Positions 50,695 through 59,479 of a stretch of 64,000 nt of DNA are shown piece after piece. How positions within the stretch are numbered: position 1 is the first letter of the stretch; every line of letters begins with the position of its first letter. The notes beneath the pieces were generated by a model that made no database searches, was not told where the DNA came from, and saw nothing but the letters and a program-made list of their open reading frames with translations. Made by a program: the position numbers and the translations under genes. Source of the DNA: Burkholderiaceae bacterium (GTDB lineage: Bacteria > Pseudomonadota > Gammaproteobacteria > Burkholderiales > Burkholderiaceae_C); NCBI GenBank assembly GCA_017992055.1, contig JAGOPK010000001.1:682001-746000 (forward strand), in the 5' to 3' direction.

Positions 50695-52824
50695 ATGATC
50701 CCGACCCTGACCCTGCCAGTGCGCCTGCTGCGGCGCCTGGCGCTGCTGGCCCTGCTGCTGACGCCGTTGCTGTCGCTGGGCCAGGCGCTGTCCCCGGCCA
50801 CGCTGACCGGCCGCTGGCAGGTCATCAGCGAGTCCAGCGGCCAGGTCATCGGCAGCCTGCAGGTGCGCGCCGGCGACGGCCCGCGCCGGCTGCAGGCGCT
50901 GTTCGACTACAAGGACAACGGCCGCGGCCCGACCAGCGAAGAGTGGCTGGAGCTGGCCGAGGACGGCACGCCGCGCAGCTACCGCGTCAGCGGCACCGGC
51001 ACCTATGGCAATGCGCTGGCCGAGCAGTACCGGCGCGCCGATGGACGCGTCAGCTGGCAGTCGCCGGTGGACCGCGGCGACCAGGCCCTGCCGGCCGGCC
51101 AGGACCGGCCGGCGCTGTATGTGGCCATGGGCGGCTCGCCGCTGCTGGACGCGCTGGCCGTGGCCGCGCTGGCGCAGGCCGGCGCCGAGCGGGCGCTGCC
51201 GCTGTGGCCCAGCGGCCGGCTGGTGCAGCAGACGCTGCAACGCCTGACGCTGGACCATGGCGGCCGGCCGCTGGCACTGCAGCTGCTGGCCCACACCGGC
51301 CTGGGCCTGTCGCCCACGCTGCTGTGGGCCAGCGACGAGGCCAGCCCGCGCCTGCTGGCCATGGTCTGGCCCGGCTGGGGCGCGCTGGTCGCCGAAGGCC
51401 ACGAGGCCCTGCTGCCGCAGCTGCGCCAGCAGCAGCTGGCGGCCCAGGGCCTGCTGCACCGCCAGCGCGTGGCCGACTGGCTGCAGCCGCTGCCGGGCCT
51501 GACCCTGCTGCGCAATGCGCGTGTCTTCGACAGCGCCACGGCGCGCCTGCTGCCGCCGCAGGACCTGTTCATCGCCGGCGGCCGCATCACCGCCATGCAG
51601 CCCGCCGGCAGCCTGACCGCGCAGCAGCCCGATACGCTGATCGACGCCGCCGGCCGCGTGCTGCTGCCCGGCCTGTACGACATGCATGCCCACAGCGACC
51701 GCGACAGCGGCGTGCTGCACCTGGCCGCAGGCGTGACCACGCTGCGCGACATGGGCAATGGCAATGCCAACCTGCAGGCGCTGCTGGACGAGGCCGCGCG
51801 CGGCCAGCTGCTGCATCCGCGCGTGGTGCCGGCCGGCTTCATCGAGGGCGCCAGCCCGTTCTCCAGCCAGAACGGTCGCATGGTGCGCACGCTGGACGAG
51901 GCCAAGGCGGCGGTCGACTGGTATGCCCAGCGCGGCTACACCATGGTCAAGATCTACAACTCCTTCCCGCGCGAGCACCTGGCCGCCACCGTGGCCCATG
52001 CCCATGCGCGCGGCCTGCGCGTGGGCGGCCATGTGCCGGCCTTTCTGCGCGCCGACGAGGCGCTGGACGCCGGCTTCGACGAGATCTCGCATGTCAACCA
52101 GCTGCTGCTGAACTTTCTGGTCACGCCCGAGACCGATACGCGCACGCTGCAGCGCTTCTACCTGCCGGCCGAGCGCCTGGGCACGCTGGACCTGGACAGC
52201 CCGGCGGTGCAGGCCTTCATCGCCCGGCTCAAGGCGCGCGGCACGGTGGCCGACCTGACGCTGATGACCTTCCAGTTTCTGCAGCAGCGCGACGGCGAGG
52301 CGCCGGCCGAGCTGGCCGAGGTCATGGCCCATCTGCCGCCGGACCTGCAGCGCGGCCTGCGTGCGGGGCAGATGAAGATTCCCGACGAGGCCACGGCCCA
52401 GCGCTATCGCGCCGCGGTGGCCAGGCTGGCCGAGTTTGCCGGCCGCCTGTACCGCGCCGGCGTGCCCCTGGTGGCCGGCACCGATCACATCGCCGGCCTG
52501 GTGCTGCACAGCGAGCTGATCGGCTATGTGCAGCAGGCCGGGCTGACGCCGGCCCAGGCGCTGCAGATCGCCACCCACCAGGCGGCGCGCATCAGCGGCA
52601 CGCTGGCCGACCGCGGCCAGGTGGCGCCCGGCCGGCTGGCCGACCTGCTGCTGGTCGAGGGCGATCCCACGCAGCGCATCACCGACCTGCGGCGCGTGTC
52701 CCTGGTCATCACCCAGGGCGGCCTGCTGCGGCCACGCCGCGTGCATCAGGCGCTGGGTCTGAAGCCCTTTGTCGAGCCTGGCGAAGAACCGCTTGTCACG
52801 ACCGCCGCACCTGAACGGCGTTAA
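50695..52824 (+). CDS. Exported metal-dependent amidohydrolase
   Basis: A 709-residue secreted enzyme. The signal peptide is LLRRLALLALLLTPLLSLGQA. An N-terminal domain of about 250 residues precedes the amidohydrolase barrel. Barrel motifs in order: YDMHAHSD (H-x-H, about residue 330), MVKIYNS (metal-bridging Lys, about 418), VGGHVPA and ISHVNQ (metal His, about 446-466), and VAGTDHIAG (catalytic Asp, about 597). GLTPAQALQIATHQAARISG and GQVAPGRLADLLLVEGDP are the standard C-terminal segments. It probably hydrolyses a cyclic amide, lactone or dipeptide-like compound in the periplasm. GGAG 8 nt before the ATG at 50695 sets the start; the upstream in-frame ATG lacks one. Confidence 0.88.
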   Translation: MIPTLTLPVRLLRRLALLALLLTPLLSLGQALSPATLTGRWQVISESSGQVIGSLQVRAGDGPRRLQALFDYKDNGRGPTSEEWLELAEDGTPRSYRVSGTGTYGNALAEQYRRADGRVSWQSPVDRGDQALPAGQDRPALYVAMGGSPLLDALAVAALAQAGAERALPLWPSGRLVQQTLQRLTLDHGGRPLALQLLAHTGLGLSPTLLWASDEASPRLLAMVWPGWGALVAEGHEALLPQLRQQQLAAQGLLHRQRVADWLQPLPGLTLLRNARVFDSATARLLPPQDLFIAGGRITAMQPAGSLTAQQPDTLIDAAGRVLLPGLYDMHAHSDRDSGVLHLAAGVTTLRDMGNGNANLQALLDEAARGQLLHPRVVPAGFIEGASPFSSQNGRMVRTLDEAKAAVDWYAQRGYTMVKIYNSFPREHLAATVAHAHARGLRVGGHVPAFLRADEALDAGFDEISHVNQLLLNFLVTPETDTRTLQRFYLPAERLGTLDLDSPAVQAFIARLKARGTVADLTLMTFQFLQQRDGEAPAELAEVMAHLPPDLQRGLRAGQMKIPDEATAQRYRAAVARLAEFAGRLYRAGVPLVAGTDHIAGLVLHSELIGYVQQAGLTPAQALQIATHQAARISGTLADRGQVAPGRLADLLLVEGDPTQRITDLRRVSLVITQGGLLRPRRVHQALGLKPFVEPGEEPLVTTAAPERR

Positions 52825-52866
52825 GCTGCGCGCCTTGCCGACCAGGCCCGTCACCGAGCCGCTGCC

Positions 52867-53307
52867 ATGACCGCCGCCGACGAACAGCCTGCCGAGCCGC
52901 TGCGCGGCACGGTGTTGTACATCGAGGACGAGCCCGTCAGCGCCCTGCTGGCTGGCGAGATGCTGCGTGCCCACCCCGACGTGCGGCTGCAGCTGGCCAG
53001 CACCGGCGCCGAGGGCGTGCGCCTGGTGCGCGAGACCCGGCCCGACTTCGTGCTGCTGGACATGCACCTGCCGGACATGAACGGCCTGGAGGTGGTGCGC
53101 CAGCTCAGCGAGCAGATCGCCAACCGCGGCCTGCGCATCACCATCCTCACCGGCGACCGGCTGACCATGGACATCATCAAGGCCATGAGCCTGGGCGCCT
53201 ACGAATACTGGGTCAAGCCGCTGGATGCCGCGGTGTTCGAGGCCGGCCTGCGCCGCGCCCTGACCGGCAAACGCGCCGATCCGGCGCGCACCCTGGTGGC
53301 GCGTTGA
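52867..53307 (+). CDS. Stand-alone response-regulator receiver protein
   Basis: A 146-residue CheY-like protein with only a receiver domain. The acidic pair is in YIEDEP, the phospho-acceptor is Asp65 in LLDMHLPDMNG, the switch Thr95 is in TILTGDR, and Lys117 is in YWVKPLD. No output domain and no histidine kinase is nearby, so it probably serves as a phosphorelay intermediate or signals by protein contact. It is 42 bp after the amidohydrolase gene. Confidence 0.92.
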   Translation: MTAADEQPAEPLRGTVLYIEDEPVSALLAGEMLRAHPDVRLQLASTGAEGVRLVRETRPDFVLLDMHLPDMNGLEVVRQLSEQIANRGLRITILTGDRLTMDIIKAMSLGAYEYWVKPLDAAVFEAGLRRALTGKRADPARTLVAR

Positions 53308-53328
53308 GCCGACGGCGATAACCCGGGT

Positions 53329-53847
53329 CTACTGCGGCGCGGCCAGCGTCAGCACCCAGAAGCGCTCGTGGCCGGCGCGCTGGCGGCAGGCCAGGCCCAG
53401 CAGGCTCATGCGCGGGTGCATCAGGTTGGCGCAGTGCACGGCGCTCTGCGACCAGTGCAGCACCAGCGCATCGATGCCGTCGTGGCCGCGGCCCAGGTTC
53501 TCGGCCCAGGCGCGCCAGCGCAGGCCGGCGCGCTCCAGCCGCCGATCGGCCTGGCTGCCGTCGCTGCCGCGGTGGTCCATCTGATCGTGCCGGGCCGAAT
53601 CGGCGGCATGGGCCGCCGCCGCTGCGGCCACCGGCTCCGACCAGGCCAGCGCCGCCACCGGCGGCCAGTCGCGGTCGCCGCAGTGCGCGCCGGCGGCACG
53701 CCGGGCATTCACCGCGGCCAGCACCTGGGCCACCCGGTCCGGCGGCGCGCAGTCCAGCAGGCCCTCGGACGGCTCGGCCCGGAGCGCCTGGGTGGCCAGG
53801 GCCAGCAGCCCGGCCAGGGCCAGTGCGGCCCGGGCCGGTCGGCTCAC
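53329..53847 (-). CDS. Exported CAP-domain (SCP/PR1-like) protein
   Basis: A 172-residue protein with a signal peptide ([20 protein letters not shown]) and a CAP domain: [17 protein letters not shown], then [33 protein letters not shown], and [23 protein letters not shown] proteins are extracytoplasmic, sometimes lipid-binding, and of uncertain function in bacteria. Two Cys pairs could form disulfides. The start is a GTG at 53847 that overlaps the TGA of the FAD oxidoreductase by 4 nt, so translation is probably coupled. Confidence 0.85.
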   Translation of the reverse strand: MSRPARAALALAGLLALATQALRAEPSEGLLDCAPPDRVAQVLAAVNARRAAGAHCGDRDWPPVAALAWSEPVAAAAAAHAADSARHDQMDHRGSDGSQADRRLERAGLRWRAWAENLGRGHDGIDALVLHWSQSAVHCANLMHPRMSLLGLACRQRAGHERFWVLTLAAPQ

Positions 53848-54995
53848 CGGCCGGCCTCCAGCAGCGCGCACACGGCCTCGGCAATGGCCAGCGAGGCGGT
53901 CAGCCCCGGCGACTCGATGCCGAACAGGTTGACCAGGCCGGGCAGGCCATGGCGGGCCGGGCCGTCGATGCGGAAGTCGGCCGCCGGCTCGCCCGGCCCG
54001 CTGATCTTGGGGCGCATGCCGGCATAGCCCGGCTGCAGGCTGCCGTCGGCCAGGCCCGGCCAGTAGCGCCGCACCTCGGCATAAAAGCCGTCGGCAATCG
54101 CCGGGTCGACCCGGTAGTCCAGCGCTGCCGCGTCCTGCGTGTCCATCCAGGCGAAGCTGGGGCCGAAGCGGGCCTGGCCGCCCAGGTCCAGCGTCAGGTG
54201 CACGCCCAGGTGGCCGGCCTTGCCGTGGGCGCCGGGTGCCGGGTAGATCAGGCGCGAAAACGGTGCCCGTCCGGGCAGCGTGAAATAGCAACCCTTGGCG
54301 AAATGCGGCTGCGGCACCTGCTCGGCGGCCAGGCCCTGGCCGACCAGGGTCCGGGCCAGGGCCGGCGCCTGCAGGCCGGCGGCATTGACCACCTGGCGCG
54401 CGCGCAGCCGGCTGGGCGTGGCGCCACCGACGTCCAGCTCCAGCCCGCCGTCCACCGGCCGCAGGCCGGTCACCGGCGAGCACAGCGCCAGCATCGCGCC
54501 ATGGCCCTCGGCCTCGCCCAGCAGGGCCAGCATCAGGCCATGGCTGTCGACGATGCCGGTGGACGGGCTCAGCAGCGCGGCCACGCCGGCCAGCTCGGGC
54601 TCCAGCGCCCGCGCCTGGGCAGCGTCCAGCCATTGCAGGTCGTGCAGGCCACAGGCCAGCGCATTGGTCTGCAGCGCCTGCAACTGCGGCAGCTCGTCAT
54701 CGCTGCAGGCCACCACCAGCTTGCCGCAGCGGCGGTGGGCCACGCCATGGCTTTGGCAGAACTCGTACAGCAAGGCCTTGCCACGCAGGCACAGCCGGGC
54801 GCGCAGCGAGCCCGGCGGGTAGTACAGGCCGGCATGGATGACCTCGCTGTTGCGCGCGCTGGTGCCGGTGCCGAAGGCGTTCTCGGCCTCCAGCACCACC
54901 ACCTCGTGGCCGGCGCGGGCCAGCGCGCGGGCGCAGGCCAGGCCGACCACGCCGGCGCCGATGACCACGGTGTCGATCTGTTCCGGCGAGTCCAT
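53844..54995 (-). CDS. FAD-dependent oxidoreductase, L-2-hydroxyglutarate-oxidase-like
   Basis: A 383-residue flavoprotein of the DAO family. The Rossmann FAD motif [20 protein letters not shown] is near the N-terminus. [20 protein letters not shown] closely follows the segment typical of L-2-hydroxyglutarate oxidases and dehydrogenases (LhgO). [12 protein letters not shown] and [18 protein letters not shown] at the C-terminus are the second FAD-binding signature. It probably oxidises a 2-hydroxy acid in the cytoplasm. It is divergent from the nitronate-monooxygenase-like gene and shares a 142-bp promoter region carrying an FNR-type box. Confidence 0.88.
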   Translation of the reverse strand: MDSPEQIDTVVIGAGVVGLACARALARAGHEVVVLEAENAFGTGTSARNSEVIHAGLYYPPGSLRARLCLRGKALLYEFCQSHGVAHRRCGKLVVACSDDELPQLQALQTNALACGLHDLQWLDAAQARALEPELAGVAALLSPSTGIVDSHGLMLALLGEAEGHGAMLALCSPVTGLRPVDGGLELDVGGATPSRLRARQVVNAAGLQAPALARTLVGQGLAAEQVPQPHFAKGCYFTLPGRAPFSRLIYPAPGAHGKAGHLGVHLTLDLGGQARFGPSFAWMDTQDAAALDYRVDPAIADGFYAEVRRYWPGLADGSLQPGYAGMRPKISGPGEPAADFRIDGPARHGLPGLVNLFGIESPGLTASLAIAEAVCALLEAGR

Positions 54996-55037
54996 GCCCG
55001 CATTGTCGCGTTGCGGCAGGCGCCATGTCCTGCCGTC

Positions 55038-55051
55038 CTGATGTCGATCAA
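55038..55051. promoter_or_regulatory. FNR/Anr/Dnr-type box before the NMO-nnrS pair
   Basis: CTGAT-GTCG-ATCAA matches the TTGAT-N4-ATCAA palindrome at 9 of 10 conserved positions. A TAGCCT hexamer at 55074-55079 lies with its centre 32 bp downstream, the spacing expected for a class II (-41.5) activator site. Activation would therefore point towards the gene at 55138. Confidence 0.65.
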
Positions 55052-55137
55052 GTCCGGCGCGCCGCGGCTGGGCTAGCCTGCGCGCCTTTGTAGCCTTCCT
55101 GCACCCGGTCGCCTTGCTTCGCGACGGGCCTGCCGCC

Positions 55138-56376
55138 ATGCCCCGCGAATCCGCTCCCGACGCCATCCCCGCCAACCTGCAACCGGCCCTGGCCGCCAGC
55201 GGCCTGCAGGCCCTGCGCCTGGCCGGCCGCCAGCTGCTGCCCATCGTGCAAGGCGGCATGGGCGTGGGCGTGTCGGCGCACCGCCTGGCCGGCGCCGTGG
55301 CCGCTCAGGGCGGCGTGGGCACGCTCAGCTCGGTGGACCTGCGCCGCCACCATCCCGACCTGATGGCGCGCACCGAGGGCCTGTCGGCCCGCGCCGGCCA
55401 GGATGCCGACACCAAGGCGCAGATCGACGCCGCCAACCTCGAAGCCGTCGAGCGCGAGGTCAAGGCCGCCCGCGCCGCCGCCGGCGGCCTGGGCCTGATC
55501 GCGATGAATGTGATGCGCGCGGTCAGCGACTACGCCGCCTATGTCAGGCGCTCGCTGGAGGCCGGCGTGGACATGGTGGTGGTCGGCGCCGGCCTGCCAC
55601 TGGACCTGCCGGAGCTGGCCGCCGATCACCCCAAGGCGCTGCTGGTGCCCATCCTGTCCGATGCGCGCGGCATCCAGCTGATCGTCAAGAAGTGGGAGCG
55701 CAAGAAGCGCCTGCCCGACGCCATCGTCATCGAGCATCCGCGCCTGGCGGGCGGCCACCTGGGCGCGGCGCGCATCGCCGACCTCAACGACCCGCGCTTC
55801 GACTTCGAGCGCGTGATCCCCGAGGCCCGGGCCTTCTTCGACAAGGCCGGCCTGGACATCCCGCTGATCGCCGCCGGCGGCATCCGCAGCTGCGAGGACA
55901 TCGCCCGCATCCAGGCCCTGGGCGGTGCCGGCGTGCAGCTGGGCACGCCGTTTGCCGTGACCGCCGAATGCGATGCCAGCCCGGGCTTCAAGCAGGTGCT
56001 GGCCGAGGCCCGCGACGAGGACATGGTCGAGTTCACCAGCGTTGCCGGCCTGCCGGCGCGCGCCGTGGCCACGCCCTGGCTGAAGGCCTATCTGAAGGCC
56101 GAGCCGGCGCTGCAGGCCGTGGCCCATGCCAAGGCCCGCTGCACCAAGGCCTTCGACTGCCTGGCGCAATGCGGGCTGCGCGACGGCTTCAAGGACTGGG
56201 GCCAGTTCTGCATCGACAACCAGCTGGCCGCGGCGCTGCGCGGCGATCTGAAGAAGGGCCTGTATTTCCGCGGCGTCGGCGCGCTGCCCTTCGGCGCCCA
56301 GGTGCGCAGCGTGCGCGAGCTGATGGAGCGCCTGCTGACCCGCGGCATGGCCGTGCCGGCGCCGCTGCCCGCCTGA
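55138..56376 (+). CDS. Nitronate monooxygenase-like flavoprotein with Cys-rich tail
   Basis: A 412-residue TIM-barrel flavoprotein of the 2-nitropropane dioxygenase family, which oxidises alkyl nitronates with [23 protein letters not shown] is the conserved start, and [20 protein letters not shown] followed by [20 protein letters not shown] the phosphate-binding and active-site end. About 55 residues before the C-terminus is a cysteine cluster (Cys-x5-Cys-x3-Cys-x12-Cys in [13 protein letters not shown] and the next 13 residues) that ordinary nitronate monooxygenases lack and that could hold an Fe-S cluster. Pairing with nnrS 7 nt downstream and an FNR-type box upstream suggests a role under nitric-oxide or low-oxygen stress. 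Confidence 0.88.
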   Translation: MPRESAPDAIPANLQPALAASGLQALRLAGRQLLPIVQGGMGVGVSAHRLAGAVAAQGGVGTLSSVDLRRHHPDLMARTEGLSARAGQDADTKAQIDAANLEAVEREVKAARAAAGGLGLIAMNVMRAVSDYAAYVRRSLEAGVDMVVVGAGLPLDLPELAADHPKALLVPILSDARGIQLIVKKWERKKRLPDAIVIEHPRLAGGHLGAARIADLNDPRFDFERVIPEARAFFDKAGLDIPLIAAGGIRSCEDIARIQALGGAGVQLGTPFAVTAECDASPGFKQVLAEARDEDMVEFTSVAGLPARAVATPWLKAYLKAEPALQAVAHAKARCTKAFDCLAQCGLRDGFKDWGQFCIDNQLAAALRGDLKKGLYFRGVGALPFGAQVRSVRELMERLLTRGMAVPAPLPA

Positions 56377-56383
56377 GGCCGCG

Positions 56384-57727
56384 ATGCTGCCGCTGCAAAC
56401 CGCCACCGCCGGCCCGCCGTCCGGCGGCTCCCGCAGCTTCGGCCACCGCCGCTCCAGTGCCTCGCGGGCACGCCTGGGCCGGCTGTTCGACGCGCCGCAC
56501 CGCCTGGGCTTCTTCGCCGGCGCGCTGATGATGGCCTTGCTGGCCCTGTGGTGGGGCGTGGCCCTGCTGGCCCGCCATGCCGGCCTGCTGCTGCCCTGGG
56601 CGGTGGCCCCGTCCACGGCCCACGGCCTGGCCATGGGCTTCGGTTTCATGCCGCTGTTCTTCACCGGCTTCCTGTTCACCGCCGGTCCGCGCTGGCTGGG
56701 CCTGGAGCCGGTGCCTGCGGCGCGCCTGGCGGTGCCGGTGGCGGTGATGCTGGGCGGCTGGGCGCTGGCGTTGGCCGGTTTCCATTTCTCGTCGGCGCTG
56801 GCTGCGCTGGGCCTGGGCGCGGCGGCCATGGGCCTGGCCCTGGCCACCGGCCTGTTCGGCCTGATGCTGCTGGACAGCCGCGAGCGCCAGCCCGAGCTGG
56901 ACCGCGACCATGCCTGGCTGGTGCTGCTGGGCTGTCTGGTTTGCGTGCTGGCGGTCTGGACCGCGGCGGTGGCCGTGGCCCTGGGCCGCGACGGCATCGC
57001 CCGGGCCGCCCTGCAGGGCGGGCTGTGGGCCGGGCTGTGCCTGGTGTTCGTGGTGGTTGCGCACCGCATGATTCCGTTCTTCAGCAGTGCCGCGCTGCCG
57101 GCGCTGGACGCCTGGCGTCCACGTGCCCTGCTCGGCCTGCTGGCCGGGCTGGTGCTGCTGCAGGCGCCGCTGGCGGCGGCCGAGGCCCTGCTGGGGGTCG
57201 ACCTGCCGCTGCCGCTGCTGGCCGTGCGCGCCGTGCTGGAACTGTGCGGCGGTGCGCTGCTGCTGTGGCTGGCGCTGCGCTGGGGCCTGCGGCAAAGCCT
57301 GGGCCATGGCCCGGCGATGCGCCTGCTGGCCATGCTGCACCTGGGCTTCTTCTGGCTGGGCCTGGCCTTTGTGCTGGGCGCCGCCTCGCATGGGCTGATG
57401 CTGGCCAGCGAGGGCCGGCTGTCGCTGGGCCTGGCGCCGCTGCATGCGCTGACCATGGGTTATCTGGGCAGCACCTTGCTGGCCATGGCCACGCGCGTGG
57501 CCGCCGGCCATTCGGGCCGCACGCTGGCCGCCGACAACTGGGCCTGGATGATGTTCTGGGTGCTGCAGGTCGGCATTGCCGCGCGCCTGGCGGCGGCGCT
57601 GTGGCCGGCCATGGCCACGCCGCTGACGCTGTTTGCCGCCCAGTGCTGGCTGGCCGCGCTGGGCGCCTGGGCGCTGCGCTACGGCCGCTGGTTTCTGCGG
57701 CCGCGCGCCGACGGCCGGCCGGGCTGA
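56384..57727 (+). CDS. nnrS: NnrS family haem/copper membrane protein
   Basis: A 447-residue, roughly 12-helix membrane protein. Family markers: FGFMPLFFTGFLFTAGPRWL, FVVVAHRMIPFFSSAALPAL, and HALTMGYLGSTLLAMATRVA followed by GHSGR. NnrS proteins contain haem and copper and protect against nitric oxide. They are usually controlled by NO-responsive FNR/CRP-family regulators. The gene starts 7 nt after the nitronate-monooxygenase-like gene, so it is probably driven from the FNR-type box at 55038. Confidence 0.93.
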   Translation: MLPLQTATAGPPSGGSRSFGHRRSSASRARLGRLFDAPHRLGFFAGALMMALLALWWGVALLARHAGLLLPWAVAPSTAHGLAMGFGFMPLFFTGFLFTAGPRWLGLEPVPAARLAVPVAVMLGGWALALAGFHFSSALAALGLGAAAMGLALATGLFGLMLLDSRERQPELDRDHAWLVLLGCLVCVLAVWTAAVAVALGRDGIARAALQGGLWAGLCLVFVVVAHRMIPFFSSAALPALDAWRPRALLGLLAGLVLLQAPLAAAEALLGVDLPLPLLAVRAVLELCGGALLLWLALRWGLRQSLGHGPAMRLLAMLHLGFFWLGLAFVLGAASHGLMLASEGRLSLGLAPLHALTMGYLGSTLLAMATRVAAGHSGRTLAADNWAWMMFWVLQVGIAARLAAALWPAMATPLTLFAAQCWLAALGAWALRYGRWFLRPRADGRPG

Positions 57728-57807
57728 GGCCGGGCCCGGCGCGCCCGCTGCATCGGCGCCGGCATCGGCACCGGGCAGCGCAACATCGCTGGTGCAAGAT
57801 CGCGGCT

Positions 57808-59163
57808 GTGTCCGCCGACCTTGCCCCACCGCCCGCCGAGCCCCGTTGGCCGGGCCAGCGGCCGACCCCGCTGAGCCAGTGCCTGACGCTGGCCCTGCTG
57901 CTGCACCTGCTGGCGCTGCTGGTGCTGGGCAATGCGCCGGGCGGCAGCGCCCGCCGCGGTGAAGGCGTTTGGGGAGCGATCAATGTCACGCTGCGCGGTG
58001 CCGAGCGCGGCGGCGACGGTCCCGAGGCCACGGTGGCCAGCGATGCCTACAGCGGCCCGCAGGGCCAGGCCGAGCAGCGCCGCTGGGGCGGCACGGTGCG
58101 CCAGACGCCACAGGCCGAAGCCGCCCAGCGCCAGCCCGGCGCGGCCCGGCTGGGCCAGTGGCAGGCCAGCGAGATGCCGGCCGCGGCGCCTGCACCAGCG
58201 CCGGCGGCGACACCCGAGGCCATGCCGGCGCCGCCAACGGCGCCCGCTATCGCGACTCCGGCTCCGGCCGCCGATGCGCCTGCCGTGGTGACGGCGCCGG
58301 ACCTGGCCCCCAGCCTGCCGGCGCCTGCCCCGGCCTTGCCGCCGGCCATCGCCCCGCTGCGCAGCATCACCAGCGCCGATACCTCGATCCGCCCGCTGCC
58401 GCTGCCCGAACTGCCGTCGGTGCCTGCACCTGCACCTGCACCTGCACCTGCTCCCGCCGCCATGCCGGCACCGATGCCCGCCGCCATGCCGGCACCGATG
58501 CCCGCCGCCAGACCGACGCCGCCGACGCCAGTGCCTGCGTCCCCTGCGCCGCCAGCCCCAAGGCCACTGCCACCGGCCCCGGTTCCTGCACCTGCACCTG
58601 CACCTGCCCCCGTGCCTGCACCTGCCCCTGTGCCTGCACCTGCCCCTGTGCCTGCCCCGGCGGCCGCCCCGGTGGCCGCTCCGGTGGTCGCCCCTGCAGC
58701 CGCGCCAGCGCCGGCTCCGGCTCCCGCACCGGTCTCATCCACCGCAGCCACGCCGGTCCAGGCGCCTGCCGCGGCCAGTCCGCAGCCACCGGCTGCGGCA
58801 GGTCCTCCGTCCGCGGCCCTGCCGTCGCCGCAGTCCGTGCCCGGTGGTGCTGCACGCAGCGCCGGAGCGCCCGACGCCGGTTCGCGCGTCGGCCACGATG
58901 TGGCCACGCCGCCGTCGCTGCCGGCCAGCGCGCCGCGTCTCAACCTTGAACTGGTGCGGCCACGCGGCGGCGAGCTGTCGCGCTCGCCGTCCACCGGCCT
59001 GGTGCCGCTGCTGCCGCGTCCGCCCGAGCAGAAGTCCAAGCTGGCCTCGGACCTGGAGAAGGCGGCGCGGCCCGATTGCCGCCAGGCCTATGCCGGCCAG
59101 GGCCTGCTGGCGGTGGTGCCGCTGGCCCGCGACGCGGTCAAGGGCGAGGGCTGCCGCTGGTGA
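57808..59163 (+). CDS. Pro/Ala-rich TonB-like envelope protein
   Basis: A 451-residue protein with one N-terminal membrane segment (LTLALLLHLLALLVLGNAPG), a long Pro-Ala-(Val/Pro) region at about residues 130-350 and a small conserved-looking C-terminus (DLEKAARPDCRQAYAGQGLL, ending VKGEGCRW) with two Cys. The layout resembles TonB or TolA-like periplasm-spanning proteins, but no recognisable TonB C-terminal domain is visible. The start is a GTG at 57808. The Pro-rich stretch is encoded by hexanucleotide repeats (58423-58656), so its length may vary between strains. It follows nnrS by 80 bp. Confidence 0.65.
   Translation: MSADLAPPPAEPRWPGQRPTPLSQCLTLALLLHLLALLVLGNAPGGSARRGEGVWGAINVTLRGAERGGDGPEATVASDAYSGPQGQAEQRRWGGTVRQTPQAEAAQRQPGAARLGQWQASEMPAAAPAPAPAATPEAMPAPPTAPAIATPAPAADAPAVVTAPDLAPSLPAPAPALPPAIAPLRSITSADTSIRPLPLPELPSVPAPAPAPAPAPAAMPAPMPAAMPAPMPAARPTPPTPVPASPAPPAPRPLPPAPVPAPAPAPAPVPAPAPVPAPAPVPAPAAAPVAAPVVAPAAAPAPAPAPAPVSSTAATPVQAPAAASPQPPAAAGPPSAALPSPQSVPGGAARSAGAPDAGSRVGHDVATPPSLPASAPRLNLELVRPRGGELSRSPSTGLVPLLPRPPEQKSKLASDLEKAARPDCRQAYAGQGLLAVVPLARDAVKGEGCRW
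58423..58656 (+). repeat. In-frame hexanucleotide and 24-bp tandem repeats
   Basis: CCTGCA units (Pro-Ala) repeat four times from 58423. A 24-bp unit repeats twice at 58453-58500. A second tract of twelve CCTGCA/CCTGCC/CCTGTG-type hexamers runs 58585-58656, including an 18-bp unit repeated twice. All changes are multiples of 3, so slippage would lengthen or shorten the Pro-Ala stalk without a frameshift. Confidence 0.85.
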
Positions 59164-59479
59164 GGCGCGGCAGGCCGCGTCACCTGGGCGTGCAAAGCGC
59201 ACGATCCGGGGCCGCAAGCTGTGCAAGCTATGCATAACCACGTAGCGTGCAAACGCCGCGACAACGATAGAATTGCTAAAAGACCACAGACCTCCACCCG
59301 TCCTGCGAGCGGGGGTCTGCAGGTCGGGCCGGGGCACGGATCGGGCGCTGAACGATCCAGGCGGTTGGGAGTGCCAGGGCCGGATCTGCGGGTCGACAAC
59401 AACGACAAATCGGGACGCCGTGCGGCGCTGTTCGGCCGGCGGTGTGCCAAGGGAGGAGCCCTTGACCCGCGTGCACACC
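59164..59479 (+). other. 316-bp leader before the AP2-like gene
   Basis: Contains an AT-rich patch at 59226-59282, with TAGAAT at 59268-59273 as a possible -10 but no good -35. A structured segment follows in which AGACC (59288-59292) can pair with GGTCT (59314-59318), with further pairing inside. A strong GGGAGGAG ribosome-binding site is at 59451-59458. The length suggests a long 5' untranslated region. No known riboswitch class is recognised. Confidence 0.35.

Noticed and set aside
58423-58656. Tandem repeats considered as a CRISPR array
   Set aside because: Units are 6-24 bp, in frame within a coding region, without spacers or cas genes.
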